Notes under the pieces: model-generated
Databases searched by the model: none
What the model was told of the DNA's origin: nothing
The model's input: the letters and a program-made list of their open reading frames with translations, nothing else
Part shown: in pieces, positions 8,998 to 18,903 of the stretch
Numbering within the stretch: the first letter of the stretch is position 1
How the letters are laid out: each line of letters opens with the position of its first letter
Origin: Eubacteriales bacterium
Lineage (GTDB): Bacteria > Bacillota > Clostridia > Lachnospirales > Lachnospiraceae
Reading direction: 5' to 3'
Assembly (NCBI GenBank): GCA_030526005.1
Contig: JAUNDP010000012.1
Location: forward strand, 17,391 to 81,390
Length of the DNA: 64,000 bases
Position numbers and translations under genes: made by a program

Positions 8998-9195
8998 GCT
9001 ATAAATACGACAGCCCGTATGGCGGGAAGTCAAAGAGAAGGCGGGCTTTAGAAATTCCGCTTGGAACTGCAGGGACTTGCAGGGATAGTCCGGGGAATCT
9101 TGCTGTGGAAATTTGGGAGCAGCATTGACCGGAAACAGACTGTGGATTGTGGATAGATCTGCAGTAAGCAGTTCACAAAATCAGAAGAAGAGGTG
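8998..9195 (+). promoter_or_regulatory. Probable L31 (rpmE) mRNA leader
   Basis: A ~195-nt untranslated, locally GC-rich segment precedes rpmE, containing AGCCCG (near 9011) that can pair with CGGGCT (near 9048) and further short stems. Structured autoregulatory leaders upstream of rpmE are known in Firmicutes; I infer this is one from position and composition, not from a verified consensus. Confidence 0.5.
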
Positions 9196-9201
9196 AAAAT
9201 C

Positions 9202-9405
9202 ATGAAAGAAGGAATCCATCCAACATATCAGCAGGCAACTGTTACATGTAACTGTGGCAACACATTCGTGACAGGATCTACAAAGAAAGAACTTCACGTA
9301 GAAGTATGTTCAAAATGCCATTCATTCTACACAGGACAGCAGAAAACTGCTGCAGCTCGTGGACGTATTGATAAATTCAATAAGAAATATGGTATGAATA
9401 AGTAA
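9202..9405 (+). CDS. rpmE: Ribosomal protein bL31
   Basis: 67 residues from the ATG at 9202, with GAGGTG ending 7 bases before. A GTG at 9193 overlaps that Shine-Dalgarno and is less likely. The four zinc-binding cysteines are present as C16-x-C18 and C36-x-x-C39, so this is the zinc-containing (C+) form. It follows rho, an arrangement seen in many Clostridia. It binds the 50S central protuberance. Confidence 0.97.
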   Translation: MKEGIHPTYQQATVTCNCGNTFVTGSTKKELHVEVCSKCHSFYTGQQKTAAARGRIDKFNKKYGMNK

Positions 9406-9415
9406 GAGAAAGATC

Positions 9416-9447
9416 AGGTTGAGGTTGCGAAATCTCAACCTATTTTT
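9416..9447 (+). terminator. Terminator after rpmE
   Basis: AGGTTGAG (9416-9423) pairs with CTCAACCT (9434-9441), followed by ATTTTTG. Confidence 0.85.
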
Positions 9448-9545
9448 GCTCTATAGGAAAAATTGAGATTTCACAGAAATGCAAAGCAGATGTATGAGAT
9501 GGGGAAATCCTGTGAAATCTGGGAGCAAGGAGGAGGAGCAGACAG

Positions 9546-10535
9546 ATGAAATCATCGAACATTGGCGGACAGGCTGTCATGGAAGGCGTCATGATGAAAA
9601 ACGGCGACCAATATGCAGTGGCAGTCAGAAAGGCGAATCAGGAAATCGAAGTCAAGGTGGATGAGTATAAGGGAATCATCAAAAATAAAAAAATCTATAA
9701 GATACCGATCGTGAGAGGGGTCTTCAATTTTATTGATTCGCTTGTGCTGGGAATGAAAACATTGATGTATTCTTCCAGTTTCTTCCTGGAGGAAGAGGAG
9801 GAAGAAGAGAACAAAAAGGAAAGCAAGAAACCGGAAAAGACAGCGGAGCAGAAAAAGAAATCCGATGATCTGATGATGGGGCTGACTGTTGCATTTTCGA
9901 TTGTGATGGCAGTTGGAATTTTTATGATTCTGCCATATTTTATTTCAAATATTCTGAGAAAATTTACGGATTCTTCCTTTTTGATCAGTTTAGGTGAAGG
10001 CATTATCCGTATTTTGATTTTCCTGGCATATATCCTTTTGATCTCCAGAATGAAAGAGATTCAGAGAGTTTTTATGTACCACGGGGCAGAGCATAAATGT
10101 ATCAACTGTATTGAACATGGATTGGATCTGACTGTGGAGAATGTCAGAAAAAGTTCTAAACACCATAAGAGATGCGGAACAAGCTTTCTGCTCATTGTAA
10201 TGATCATCAGTATCGTGACATTTATGTTTATCCGCACCGACTCACCTGTTTTGCGTGTGGTATATCGTATTTTGTTAGTGCCGGTAATCTCAGGAATTTC
10301 TTATGAATTTATCCGCATTGCCGGAAACAGTGACAGTAAATTTGTTGAGATTTTGAGCAAACCAGGTATGATGCTTCAGAGAGTGACAACAAAAGAGCCG
10401 GATGATTCCATGATTGAGGTCGGAATCGCATCTGTAGAAGCTGTGTTTGACTGGAAAAAATATCTTGCAGAAAATTTTGATAAACATTATGAAGAGCCAG
10501 ATGCAACAGAAGAAAAAGCGGAGGCAAGCGCATGA
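9546..10535 (+). CDS. DUF1385 membrane protein (YqhQ-like)
   Basis: 329 residues, RBS AAGGAGGAGG. It begins with the family signature N-I-G-G-Q-A-V-M-E-G-V-M-M and contains the conserved Y-H-G-A-E-H-K-C-I-N-C-I-E (about 178-190). There are hydrophobic segments around 112-135, 148-165, 215-230 and 235-255, and an acidic Glu-run near 80-100. The biochemical role of DUF1385 is unknown. It overlaps the prmC start by 4 bases (ATGA) and is probably translationally coupled, as in many Clostridia where DUF1385-prmC-prfA form one operon. Confidence 0.9.
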   Translation: MKSSNIGGQAVMEGVMMKNGDQYAVAVRKANQEIEVKVDEYKGIIKNKKIYKIPIVRGVFNFIDSLVLGMKTLMYSSSFFLEEEEEEENKKESKKPEKTAEQKKKSDDLMMGLTVAFSIVMAVGIFMILPYFISNILRKFTDSSFLISLGEGIIRILIFLAYILLISRMKEIQRVFMYHGAEHKCINCIEHGLDLTVENVRKSSKHHKRCGTSFLLIVMIISIVTFMFIRTDSPVLRVVYRILLVPVISGISYEFIRIAGNSDSKFVEILSKPGMMLQRVTTKEPDDSMIEVGIASVEAVFDWKKYLAENFDKHYEEPDATEEKAEASA

Positions 10536-11362
10536 CGTGGCAGAATGCACTTCGGCAAGGAGAAATGCTCCTTGCCGAAAGGCATATTGACAATGCGGCG
10601 GTCGATGCATGGTATCTGTTGGAATACTGCGGAAAGATAGACCGCACCTGGTTTCTTCTGAATAGAGGAGAAGAGATACCTGATGAAGTCTACAGGATGT
10701 ATCAGGAACTTCTGAATAAGCGCAGTCTTCATATTCCTCTCCAACATCTGACAGGAGAACAGGAATTTATGGGACTGCCGTTTCATGTAAACAAATATGT
10801 TCTGATACCAAGACAGGATACAGAGATTCTGGTGGAAGAAGCACTTAAAATTATTAAAAAAGGCGATCGGGTTCTGGATCTGTGTACCGGTTCCGGCTGT
10901 ATTATTATCAGTATTGCAAAACTGGCAGAACAGATAGCAGGAGTTGGCATTGACCTTTCCGAACAGGCGCTTCTGGTGGCGCAGGAAAATGCCAGACAGC
11001 TTCAGGCAGATGTAACTTTTGTAAAAAGCGATCTGTTTGAGCAGGTGACAGGAGTGTTTGACTGCATTGTGTCGAATCCGCCTTATATCGCAACGGAGGA
11101 GATCGACACTTTGATGGAAGAGGTGCGGTGCAATGAGCCGCGGATGGCGCTGGATGGGATGGAAGACGGATTGTTTTTCTATCGGAAAATTATAAAAGAA
11201 AGCGCGACATATTTAAAGAAAGACGGCTGGCTGTGTTTTGAGATCGGATGCGATCAGGCAAAGGACGTATCGGAGATGATGAGAGCAGCCGGCTATCACA
11301 ATAGAAAAGTAATAAAAGATTTAGCGGGACTTGACCGTGTTGTAATGGGACAGAGAGGATAG
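10532..11362 (+). CDS. prmC: Release factor glutamine methyltransferase PrmC
   Basis: 276 residues. The N-terminal helical domain is followed by a Rossmann SAM-binding domain with [11 protein letters not shown] (about 113-123) and the catalytic N-P-P-Y motif (I-V-S-N-P-P-Y-I). PrmC N5-methylates the glutamine of the GGQ motif in RF1 and RF2, and its substrate gene prfA starts 11 bp downstream. Its start codon overlaps the end of the DUF1385 gene. Confidence 0.96.
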   Translation: MTWQNALRQGEMLLAERHIDNAAVDAWYLLEYCGKIDRTWFLLNRGEEIPDEVYRMYQELLNKRSLHIPLQHLTGEQEFMGLPFHVNKYVLIPRQDTEILVEEALKIIKKGDRVLDLCTGSGCIIISIAKLAEQIAGVGIDLSEQALLVAQENARQLQADVTFVKSDLFEQVTGVFDCIVSNPPYIATEEIDTLMEEVRCNEPRMALDGMEDGLFFYRKIIKESATYLKKDGWLCFEIGCDQAKDVSEMMRAAGYHNRKVIKDLAGLDRVVMGQRG

Positions 11363-11373
11363 GAGGAAAAACC

Positions 11374-12450
11374 ATGTTTGATAAATTGGAAGATTTGCTG
11401 ATCCGGTTTGAAGAGATTATGAGTGAATTAAATGAGCCTTCTGTGGTAAACGATCAGGCACGTTTTCAGAAATTGATGAAAGAACAAAGCGATCTGCAGC
11501 CGATTGTGGATGCTTACAGAGAATATAAAAAATGTCAGGAGACAGTAGAAGAAAGTCTGATGATGCTCGATGAGGAATCCGACGAAGAGATGCGCGAGAT
11601 GCTGAAAGAAGAGCTGAACGAGGCAAAAAAACGCATTGAAGAGCTGGAGCATGAGCTGAAAATTTTACTGTTGCCGAAAGATCCGAACGATGAGAAAAAC
11701 GTAATTGTAGAGATCCGTGCCGGCGCCGGCGGAGATGAAGCAGCATTATTTGCAGCCGAAATCTACAGAATGTATGTGAAGTATGCCGATATGCAGCGCT
11801 GGAAGACGGAGATGATGAGCTTAAATGAGAATGGAATCGGCGGATTTAAGGAAGCTGTTTTCATGATCAACGGAAAAGGAGCATACTCTCGTCTGAAATA
11901 TGAGAGCGGCGTTCACCGTGTACAGCGTGTGCCGGAGACAGAGTCCGGCGGAAGAATCCATACCTCCACGATCACAGTTGCCATTATGCCTGAAGCGGAG
12001 GAGATTGATTTCCATCTGGACATGAATGACTGTAAATTTGATGTGTTCCGTGCGTCTGGAAACGGGGGACAGTGTGTCAATACGACGGACTCTGCCGTTC
12101 GTCTGACGCATATTCCGACAGGAATCGTCATCTCCTGTCAGGATGAAAAATCACAGCTGAAGAATAAAGATAAAGCCTTAAAAGTGCTGCGTTCCAGACT
12201 GTATGAGATGGAGCTGGAAAAACGCCACGATGCTGAGGCGGAGGCGAGAAGAAGCCAGGTCGGAACGGGAGACCGCTCAGAAAAGATCAGAACGTACAAC
12301 TTCCCACAGGGACGTGTGACGGATCACCGAATCAAATTGACGCTGCACAGACTGGATGATATCATGAATGGCGATCTGTCTGAAATCATCGACAGCCTGA
12401 TCGCAGCAGACCAGGCAATTCGCTTGAGCAAATTAAATGAGACACCTTGA
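11374..12450 (+). CDS. prfA: Peptide chain release factor 1
   Basis: 358 residues, RBS TAGGAGGAAAAACC. The GGQ catalytic motif lies in [14 protein letters not shown]. The PCRF domain with the [11 protein letters not shown] segment precedes it, and the C-terminal [11 protein letters not shown] motif is intact. RF1 releases peptides at UAA and UAG. It is the last gene of the DUF1385-prmC-prfA operon; a strong hairpin follows. Confidence 0.97.
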   Translation: MFDKLEDLLIRFEEIMSELNEPSVVNDQARFQKLMKEQSDLQPIVDAYREYKKCQETVEESLMMLDEESDEEMREMLKEELNEAKKRIEELEHELKILLLPKDPNDEKNVIVEIRAGAGGDEAALFAAEIYRMYVKYADMQRWKTEMMSLNENGIGGFKEAVFMINGKGAYSRLKYESGVHRVQRVPETESGGRIHTSTITVAIMPEAEEIDFHLDMNDCKFDVFRASGNGGQCVNTTDSAVRLTHIPTGIVISCQDEKSQLKNKDKALKVLRSRLYEMELEKRHDAEAEARRSQVGTGDRSEKIRTYNFPQGRVTDHRIKLTLHRLDDIMNGDLSEIIDSLIAADQAIRLSKLNETP

Positions 12451-12486
12451 TCTTCTTTGTAAAAATATAGTAGAGTAAAAAAATAA

Positions 12487-12534
12487 AAAGCTGCTATGAT
12501 ATCTTTTGATATTGTAGTAGCTTTCCTTTTTCTG
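12487..12534 (+). terminator. Terminator after prfA
   Basis: A 17-bp stem with wobble pairs (12487-12503 with 12508-12524) is followed by a CCTTTTT tract. An extended -10 (TGATATAAT, 12543-12551) just beyond suggests the next gene has its own promoter. Confidence 0.75.
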
Positions 12535-12643
12535 CTATGCTGTGATATAATAGCGCATAGCGTGCAGGCTTTTTGGAAGGAGGATGGAAAGACACAGGAA
12601 AGAATGACGCTGGAAAAACGGAAATATTTTTTGGAGGGAATTT

Positions 12644-14368
12644 ATGGAACACAAATGGAAAAAACTGATTGGATATTATAAGCCATATCAGAAATTATTC
12701 TGGACCGATATGCTCTTCGCGCTGACAGGAGCGGCAGTCACATTGATTATTCCACTGATTGTACGCTATATCACAAACGAGGTTGTCTATCTGGAAGGAA
12801 GCGAACCCCTTCATCAGATTATAAAATTAGGAATTTTGATGATGGGACTTGTCGCAGTCGAATTTTTCTGTAATTTTTATATTGCATATTATGGCCATCT
12901 TATGGGAGCCAAAATGGAGCATGATATGAGAAATGAAATTTTCTCGCATTATCAGAAACTGTCCTTTACTTTTTATGACAATCAGAAAGTAGGTCAGCTG
13001 CTGTCACGCGTCACAAGTGATTTGTTTGATATCAGTGAGCTTCTTCACCATGGACCGGAAGATATTGTGATTTCTCTGATTAAATTTATTGGATCTTTTG
13101 TGATTCTGTTCCAGATCAATGGAACGCTGACACTTGTCGCCTATGCCTTCATACCTGTCATGGCTGCGTATGCGTATTACTTCAATAAGAAGATGAAAAG
13201 GGCGTTTAAAGAAAACAGAGCGAAAATTGCAGATATCAACAGCCAGATCGAAGACAGTCTCTCAGGCATCCGCGTCGTCAAATCATTTGCAAACGAGGCG
13301 GAGGAGATGCGAAAATTCCGTCAGGGAAATGAGCGGTTTGTCAGCACAAAAAGAACCAGTTATCGGTATATGGGGTGGTTTCACTCAGGACTTGGAGCGC
13401 TTACGACCATGGTGACGATCGGCGTGCTGATTGCAGGGGCTGTGATGCTGACAAAAGGAAAATTAGTTGTGACTGATTTAATTACATTTTTGCTTTATAT
13501 CAATAATTTCACAGAGCCAGTCAAAAAGCTGATTAATTTTACCGAACAGTTTCAAAATGGGTACAGCGGCTATGAGAGATTCCTGGAAATTCTGGATATC
13601 CAGCCGGATATCAAGGATGCGCCGGATGCTCTGCCCCTTGACCATGTGAAAGGCGATGTGGAATTTGAAGATGTCTCTTTTGGATATGGAGAGAAAAAAG
13701 AATATGTTTTAAACCATATTAATCTAAAGGTGAAAGCCGGAGAATATATTGCGATTGTGGGCGCTTCCGGAGGAGGAAAGACGACGCTTTGCAGCCTGAT
13801 TCCTCGTTTCTATGAGGTGGAAAAAGGAAGAATTTTGCTGGACGGCACCGATATCCGAAAAATAAAACTGAAAGATCTAAGAGATCACATCGGAATTGTG
13901 CAGCAGGACGTGTATTTGTTCATGGAAAATGTGATGGAAAATATCAGATATGGACGCCCAGATGCGACAGATGAAGAAGTAGTGGAAGCGGCAAAACGAG
14001 CGAACGCACATGAATTTATCATGGAACTGCCGGACGGATATCAGACGGATATCGGACAGAGGGGAGTAAAACTGTCAGGAGGACAGAAACAGAGATTATC
14101 GATCGCGCGTGTATTTTTGAAAAATCCGCCGATACTGATCTTTGACGAGGCAACATCAGCGCTGGACAATGAAAGTGAAAAAATTGTGCAGCATTCTCTG
14201 GAAGAGCTGGCGAAAAACAGGACGACATTTGTGATCGCCCATCGCCTGAGTACGATCAGAAATGCAGGAAAAATTCTGGTGCTGACAGAGAATGGCGTTG
14301 AGGAACAGGGAACACATGAGGAATTGTTAAGACAAAATGGCATTTATGCGATGCTATATAATCGCTAG
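12644..14368 (+). CDS. ABC exporter (fused membrane and ATPase domains)
   Basis: 574 residues, RBS TGGAGGGAA. A six-helix exporter domain (about 15-310) precedes the ATPase (about 335-574) with Walker A G-A-S-G-G-G-K-T-T-L, Q-loop V-Q-Q-D-V-Y, signature L-S-G-G-Q-K-Q-R, Walker B I-L-I-F-D-E-A-T-S-A-L-D and H-loop V-I-A-H-R-L-S-T. Half-transporters of this lipid/drug-exporter class dimerise; no partner half is adjacent, so a homodimer is likely. Substrate unknown. Confidence 0.93.
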   Translation: MEHKWKKLIGYYKPYQKLFWTDMLFALTGAAVTLIIPLIVRYITNEVVYLEGSEPLHQIIKLGILMMGLVAVEFFCNFYIAYYGHLMGAKMEHDMRNEIFSHYQKLSFTFYDNQKVGQLLSRVTSDLFDISELLHHGPEDIVISLIKFIGSFVILFQINGTLTLVAYAFIPVMAAYAYYFNKKMKRAFKENRAKIADINSQIEDSLSGIRVVKSFANEAEEMRKFRQGNERFVSTKRTSYRYMGWFHSGLGALTTMVTIGVLIAGAVMLTKGKLVVTDLITFLLYINNFTEPVKKLINFTEQFQNGYSGYERFLEILDIQPDIKDAPDALPLDHVKGDVEFEDVSFGYGEKKEYVLNHINLKVKAGEYIAIVGASGGGKTTLCSLIPRFYEVEKGRILLDGTDIRKIKLKDLRDHIGIVQQDVYLFMENVMENIRYGRPDATDEEVVEAAKRANAHEFIMELPDGYQTDIGQRGVKLSGGQKQRLSIARVFLKNPPILIFDEATSALDNESEKIVQHSLEELAKNRTTFVIAHRLSTIRNAGKILVLTENGVEEQGTHEELLRQNGIYAMLYNR

Positions 14369-14382
14369 AGGTGAAAAGATTG

Positions 14383-15276
14383 ATGGAATTAAATTTTCAA
14401 AAACCAAAACTAGAGGACAGAGACTGGGTAATGCAGTTTCTGTCACTTCAGAAAAGCAGAAGCTGCGAGCAGACGTTTGCAAATTTGTACCTTTGGAGAC
14501 GACAATATCCGGCAGGAATTGCCGTTGTGGGAAAGACGCTGGTCATTAAGACAGAGGGAGAAGTGCAGAGCTTTTCTTTCCCGATCGGAAAAAAGGAAGA
14601 TATAAAAGAAACCGTCGATATTTTGATGGAGTACAGCAAAGAACAGGGCTTTCCATTTCAGATGCACCTGGTGACGCCAGAGCAGTTTGAACTTTTAGAG
14701 GAACTGTATCCTGGAAAATTTACGATTTCCTATGACAGAGACATGGCAGATTATATTTATGAGACAGAAAAGCTTGCAAATTTGCCCGGCAGGAAATATC
14801 ATGGAAAGAAAAACCATATTAATAAATTCAAGCGTATGTATCCGGACTGGAGTTATGAAGCTTTGGATGAACAAAACGTGGAAGCGTGTTTTAAGATGGC
14901 TCTGGAGTGGAGAAGTCAGAATGGATGCAATGATCACGAAGAAAAAAATGCAGAGATGTGCGTTGCGTTAAATTCTCTGCGTCTGTTTCGAGAACTTAAT
15001 CTGACGGGAGGAGTATTGAAAACAGGAGGAAGAGTCGTTGCCTTTTGTATGGGAGAGCCGGCGTGTGATGACACGATGGTTGTGCATATCGAAAAAGCGC
15101 TTGCTGATGTGGAAGGCGCATATCCGATGATCAACCAGCAGTTTGTGCTTCACGAGGCAGAATCGTATCGGTATGTCAACAGAGAGGACGATATGGGAGA
15201 AGAAGGACTGCGTCAGGCAAAGCTTTCCTATCGTCCGGCAATTCTTTTGGAAAAAGGAAGGGTGACACAACGCTGA
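14383..15276 (+). CDS. DUF2156 (phosphatidylglycerol lysyltransferase-type) protein
   Basis: About 297 residues from the ATG at 14383, preceded by AGAGGTG; a GTG at 14371 overlaps this RBS. It is soluble, with two GNAT-like halves as in the C-terminal domain of MprF (DUF2156), e.g. K-Y-H-G-K-K-N-H-I-N-K-F-K and A-Y-P-M-I-N-Q-Q-F. Unlike MprF it has no membrane domain. Stand-alone DUF2156 proteins are thought to be aminoacyl or N-acyl transferases; the substrate here is unknown. It sits 14 bp after the ABC exporter, so it may share its transcript. Confidence 0.8.
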   Translation: MELNFQKPKLEDRDWVMQFLSLQKSRSCEQTFANLYLWRRQYPAGIAVVGKTLVIKTEGEVQSFSFPIGKKEDIKETVDILMEYSKEQGFPFQMHLVTPEQFELLEELYPGKFTISYDRDMADYIYETEKLANLPGRKYHGKKNHINKFKRMYPDWSYEALDEQNVEACFKMALEWRSQNGCNDHEEKNAEMCVALNSLRLFRELNLTGGVLKTGGRVVAFCMGEPACDDTMVVHIEKALADVEGAYPMINQQFVLHEAESYRYVNREDDMGEEGLRQAKLSYRPAILLEKGRVTQR

Positions 15277-15304
15277 GGAAGCTTGAAGAAAGAAGGAATC
15301 AAAG

Positions 15305-16495
15305 ATGATATCAGAAAAAATGAAAGAATATGTAAAAAATGGTTCAGCAATCCGCGCTATGTTTGAGGAGGGAAAACAGATGGCGCGTGAAGTCGGGGCA
15401 GAAAATGTATACGATTTCAGTCTGGGAAATCCGAATGTGGCGGCGCCTGAATCCGTCAGAGAAGCGATCTTGGATATTGTCCGTCAGGAAGATCCCGTTA
15501 TGGTGCATGGCTATATGAGCAATTCCGGATATGAGGATGTGAGAGAGGCGATCGCCGATTCTCTGAACAGACGGTTTGGGACATCATTTGCCGGGAGAAA
15601 TATTGTGATGACAGTCGGAGCGGCAGGCGGGCTGAATGTGATTTTAAAAACACTGCTGAATGCTGGAGATGAAGTTGTCGTGTTTGCTCCTTTTTTCGGC
15701 GAATATCGGTTCTATGTCCAAAATTATGACGGCGTCTTAAAGGTTGTGCCGCCTGACACAGAGACATTCCAGCCAGATCTGGAAGCATTTAAAAAGATTG
15801 TGACGCCGAAGACAAAAGCCGTTATCGTAAATTCTCCAAACAATCCGACTGGCGTTGTATATTCAGAAGAGACGATCCAGAAACTGGCTGATATCCTGCG
15901 GCAGAAGCAAAAAGAATTTGGAACACAGATTTATCTGATTTCAGATGAACCGTACAGAGAACTGGTCTATGGGGATGTGAAGGTTCCTTATCTGACGAAG
16001 TACTATAAAAATACGATTGTGGGATATTCCTACAGTAAATCTCTTTCTCTTCCTGGAGAACGCATCGGATATCTGGTGATTCCGGATGAGGCGGCAGACT
16101 GTCAGGAGATTTTGGATGGAGTAAATGTGGCGACACGAATCTTAGGATTTGTCAATGCGCCGTCTCTCCAGCAGAGAGTTATAAAAAAATGCCTTGAAGA
16201 GCAGTGCGACGTTTCCTATTATAACAGAAACAGAGAACTGCTATATGAGGGCCTGAAAAAGGCCGGATTCTCCTGCATCAAACCAGAAGGAGCATTTTAT
16301 CTGTTTGTAAAATCTCCTGTGGAAGATGAGAAAGCATTTTGTGAAGCCGCAAAAAAATATCACATTCTGATTGTGCCTGGAAGTTCTTTTGCGTGTCCTG
16401 GCTATGTAAGAATTGCCTATTGCGTCGCATATGAGACGATTCAGAGAGCGCTTCCATATTTTGAAAAACTGGCAGAAGATTTTGGATGCAGATAA
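15305..16495 (+). CDS. Class I PLP-dependent aminotransferase
   Basis: 396 residues. The PLP lysine lies in S-Y-S-K-S-L-S-L-P-G-E-R-I-G-Y (lysine at about 242). N-S-P-N-N-P-T-G-V-V and D-E-P-Y-R-E and the C-terminal R-I-A-Y arginine are the expected aspartate-aminotransferase-fold motifs. It most resembles aspartate/aromatic aminotransferases (subgroup I-gamma); the specific amino acid cannot be read from sequence. It sits 24 bp upstream of hisC, a second aminotransferase. Confidence 0.87.
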   Translation: MISEKMKEYVKNGSAIRAMFEEGKQMAREVGAENVYDFSLGNPNVAAPESVREAILDIVRQEDPVMVHGYMSNSGYEDVREAIADSLNRRFGTSFAGRNIVMTVGAAGGLNVILKTLLNAGDEVVVFAPFFGEYRFYVQNYDGVLKVVPPDTETFQPDLEAFKKIVTPKTKAVIVNSPNNPTGVVYSEETIQKLADILRQKQKEFGTQIYLISDEPYRELVYGDVKVPYLTKYYKNTIVGYSYSKSLSLPGERIGYLVIPDEAADCQEILDGVNVATRILGFVNAPSLQQRVIKKCLEEQCDVSYYNRNRELLYEGLKKAGFSCIKPEGAFYLFVKSPVEDEKAFCEAAKKYHILIVPGSSFACPGYVRIAYCVAYETIQRALPYFEKLAEDFGCR

Positions 16496-16519
16496 AAATG
16501 ATGAAGGAGGAGAGCAAAG

Positions 16520-17584
16520 ATGAAAGTCTGGGAAGAAAATATAAGAAAAGTGATTCCTTATATTCCGGGAGAACAGCCGAAACAAAAAGATATCATTAAA
16601 TTAAATACAAATGAAAACCCGTATCCGCCTGCTCCTGGGGTGAGAAAAGCGCTGATCCGTTTTTCAGAGATGGATTATGACTGGCTGCGGAAATATCCAG
16701 ATCCGACCTCGGACGTTCTGGTGGAGAGTCTGGCAAATTATTATCATCTGAAGAAAGATCAGGTCTTTGCAGGCGTTGGATCGGACGACGTTCTGGCGAT
16801 GGCATTTCTGACTTTCTTTAACTCTCAAAAACCGATCTTATTTCCGGACATCACCTATTCTTTTTATGATGTCTGGGCGGATCTGTTTCAGATTCCATAT
16901 GAAAGACAGCCTCTGGATGAAAGATTCCGAATCGTGCCGAGCGATTATTATAAAAAGAATGGCGGCATAATTTTTCCAAATCCAAATGCGCCGACCGGCA
17001 TTCTGATGCCACTCGATGAGATTGAGGATATCATCCGGCATAATCAGGATGTCATTGTAATTATTGACGAGGCATATATTGATTTCGGGGGAATATCGGC
17101 ATTGCCTCTGATTGAAAAATATGATAATGTCCTGATTGTGCAGACATTCTCAAAGTCACGCTCCATGGCTGGAATGAGAGTTGGATATGCGATGGGAAAT
17201 AAGACATTGATCAAATACTTAAACGACGTCAAATATTCATTTAATTCTTATACGATGAATCAGACGGCGCTTGCGGCGGCTCCGGCAGCGCTGGAAGATG
17301 AGGCGTATTTTCAGGGAACGAGAAAGAAAATTATGGAGACGAGAGAGCGTGTCAAAGAAGAATTAAGAGAATTGGGCTTTTCATTTGAGGATTCCATGGC
17401 AAATTTTCTGTTTGTCACACATGAGAATTACTGGGCGCGAGACATTTTTGAGGCTTTAAAGCGATCCGGTATTTATGTCCGGTATTTTAATCAGCCGAGA
17501 ATTGACAATCATCTGCGGATTTCAATCGGGACAGATGAGGAGATGGATCAGCTGATTGCATTTTTAAAAACTTATCTGAAATAA
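16520..17584 (+). CDS. hisC: Histidinol-phosphate aminotransferase
   Basis: 354 residues, RBS GGAGGAG. The N-terminal I-K-L-N-T-N-E-N-P-Y-P-P motif is typical of HisC, as are P-N-A-P-T-G, I-I-D-E-A-Y-I-D-F and the PLP lysine in T-F-S-K-S-R-S-M-A-G-M-R-V-G. HisC converts imidazole-acetol phosphate to histidinol phosphate. It is separate from other his genes in this window apart from hisA at 25.3 kb. HisC homologues can also act in aromatic amino acid synthesis. Confidence 0.9.
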   Translation: MKVWEENIRKVIPYIPGEQPKQKDIIKLNTNENPYPPAPGVRKALIRFSEMDYDWLRKYPDPTSDVLVESLANYYHLKKDQVFAGVGSDDVLAMAFLTFFNSQKPILFPDITYSFYDVWADLFQIPYERQPLDERFRIVPSDYYKKNGGIIFPNPNAPTGILMPLDEIEDIIRHNQDVIVIIDEAYIDFGGISALPLIEKYDNVLIVQTFSKSRSMAGMRVGYAMGNKTLIKYLNDVKYSFNSYTMNQTALAAAPAALEDEAYFQGTRKKIMETRERVKEELRELGFSFEDSMANFLFVTHENYWARDIFEALKRSGIYVRYFNQPRIDNHLRISIGTDEEMDQLIAFLKTYLK

Positions 17585-17596
17585 AAGGAGGAAATA

Positions 17597-18094
17597 ATGG
17601 AAGCATTAGTACAATGGTTTACCACGAATCTGTCGGGAGTTCTGTCAAAAGAACTGATTGCATTTGTTGTCTCTATGGTTCCGATTCTGGAACTGAGAGG
17701 GGGACTTTTGGCTGCATCCTGGATGCACATCGATATGATTCGGGCGATTGTGATCTGTGTGATCGGAAATATCATACCGATTCCGTTCATCTTGCTGCTG
17801 ATCACAAAAATCTTTAACAAACTGAAGCAGACGCGCACATTTAAACCGATGGTGGAGAAACTGGAAAATAAGGCGCTTGGAAAGAAAGAGCAGATCGAGA
17901 AATATGAATTCTGGGGCCTCGTATTATTTGTGGGAATTCCGCTTCCGGGAACAGGAGCATGGACAGGGGCGCTGATCGCATCTCTTCTGGGAATCCGTTT
18001 CCGAAAAGCATTTCCGGCAATCATACTTGGAATTCTGCTTGCGACGTGTATTATGACGATTGTTTCCTACGGAATTTTGGGAAAGGTGTGGTAA
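17597..18094 (+). CDS. Small multi-drug export protein (COG2426)
   Basis: 165 residues, RBS AAAGGAGG. Four to five transmembrane helices; the conserved P-I-L-E-L-R-G-G-L near residue 35 and G-I-P-L-P-G-T-G-A-W-T-G near 120 define this family. Export activity is only a family label. It sits 12 bp after hisC and 3 bp before the methyltransferase, so it is probably in the same operon. Confidence 0.82.
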   Translation: MEALVQWFTTNLSGVLSKELIAFVVSMVPILELRGGLLAASWMHIDMIRAIVICVIGNIIPIPFILLLITKIFNKLKQTRTFKPMVEKLENKALGKKEQIEKYEFWGLVLFVGIPLPGTGAWTGALIASLLGIRFRKAFPAIILGILLATCIMTIVSYGILGKVW

Positions 18095-18097
18095 GCC

Positions 18098-18850
18098 ATG
18101 GAAGCATATACAAGTTTTGCGAGAGTGTATGACACCTTTATGGACAATGTTCCATATGAAGAATGGAGCAGATATGTGACTGCGCTGCTGAGAGAGTATG
18201 GGATAGAAGATGGAATTATTCTGGAACTGGGATGCGGAACGGGCAGTATGACAGAGCGATTGGCAGATGCCGGCTATGATATGATCGGGATTGATCAGTC
18301 GGAAGAAATGCTGGAGATTGCAATGGAAAAGAAAGCAGAGTCGGGGCACGATATCTTATATCTGCAGCAGGATATGCGTGAGTTTGAGCTGTATGGCACC
18401 GTAAGAGCGATTGTGAGCATTTGCGATTCCATGAACTATCTGATGGAAGAAGACGACTTGCTTTCGGTCTTTAAGCTCGTCAACAATTATCTGGACCCAA
18501 AGGGGATTTTTATCTTTGATCTGAATACGATCTACAAATATGAAGAACTGCTGGGTGATGCGACGATCGCAGAAAACCGTGAGGAGAGCAGTTTTATATG
18601 GGAAAATACATATTATGAGGAAGATCGTGTAAATGAGTATGATCTGACACTGTTCATCCGGGAAGAGGACGGCAAATATCAGAAATATGAGGAGACACAC
18701 TACCAGAAAGCGTATGACCTGGATACCGTGAAAAGACTGATTGAGAAGGCAGGGATGGAATATATTGCCTGCTATGAGGCATTTACAAGACAGCAGCCGA
18801 AAAAAGAAAGCGAGAGAGTGTATGTGATTGCCAGAGAAAAGGGAAAATAA
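18098..18850 (+). CDS. Class I SAM-dependent methyltransferase
   Basis: 250 residues. SAM motif I is I-L-E-L-G-C-G-T-G-S-M (about 46-56), followed by the acidic loop G-I-D-Q-S-E-E-M-L. The N-terminal F-A-R-V-Y-D-T-F-M-D is common in small-molecule methyltransferases of Clostridia. The start lies 3 bp after the previous stop, suggesting coupling. The substrate is not identifiable. Confidence 0.85.
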   Translation: MEAYTSFARVYDTFMDNVPYEEWSRYVTALLREYGIEDGIILELGCGTGSMTERLADAGYDMIGIDQSEEMLEIAMEKKAESGHDILYLQQDMREFELYGTVRAIVSICDSMNYLMEEDDLLSVFKLVNNYLDPKGIFIFDLNTIYKYEELLGDATIAENREESSFIWENTYYEEDRVNEYDLTLFIREEDGKYQKYEETHYQKAYDLDTVKRLIEKAGMEYIACYEAFTRQQPKKESERVYVIAREKGK

Positions 18851-18903
18851 AAAATGCGGAATGAAAAAGATTCTGCACAGAAATACAGAATGGAGAGAAT
18901 AAA

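Noticed and set aside
12496-12681. 61-codon frame after prfA
   Set aside because: Overlaps the prfA terminator and the promoter and start of the ABC exporter; no RBS.
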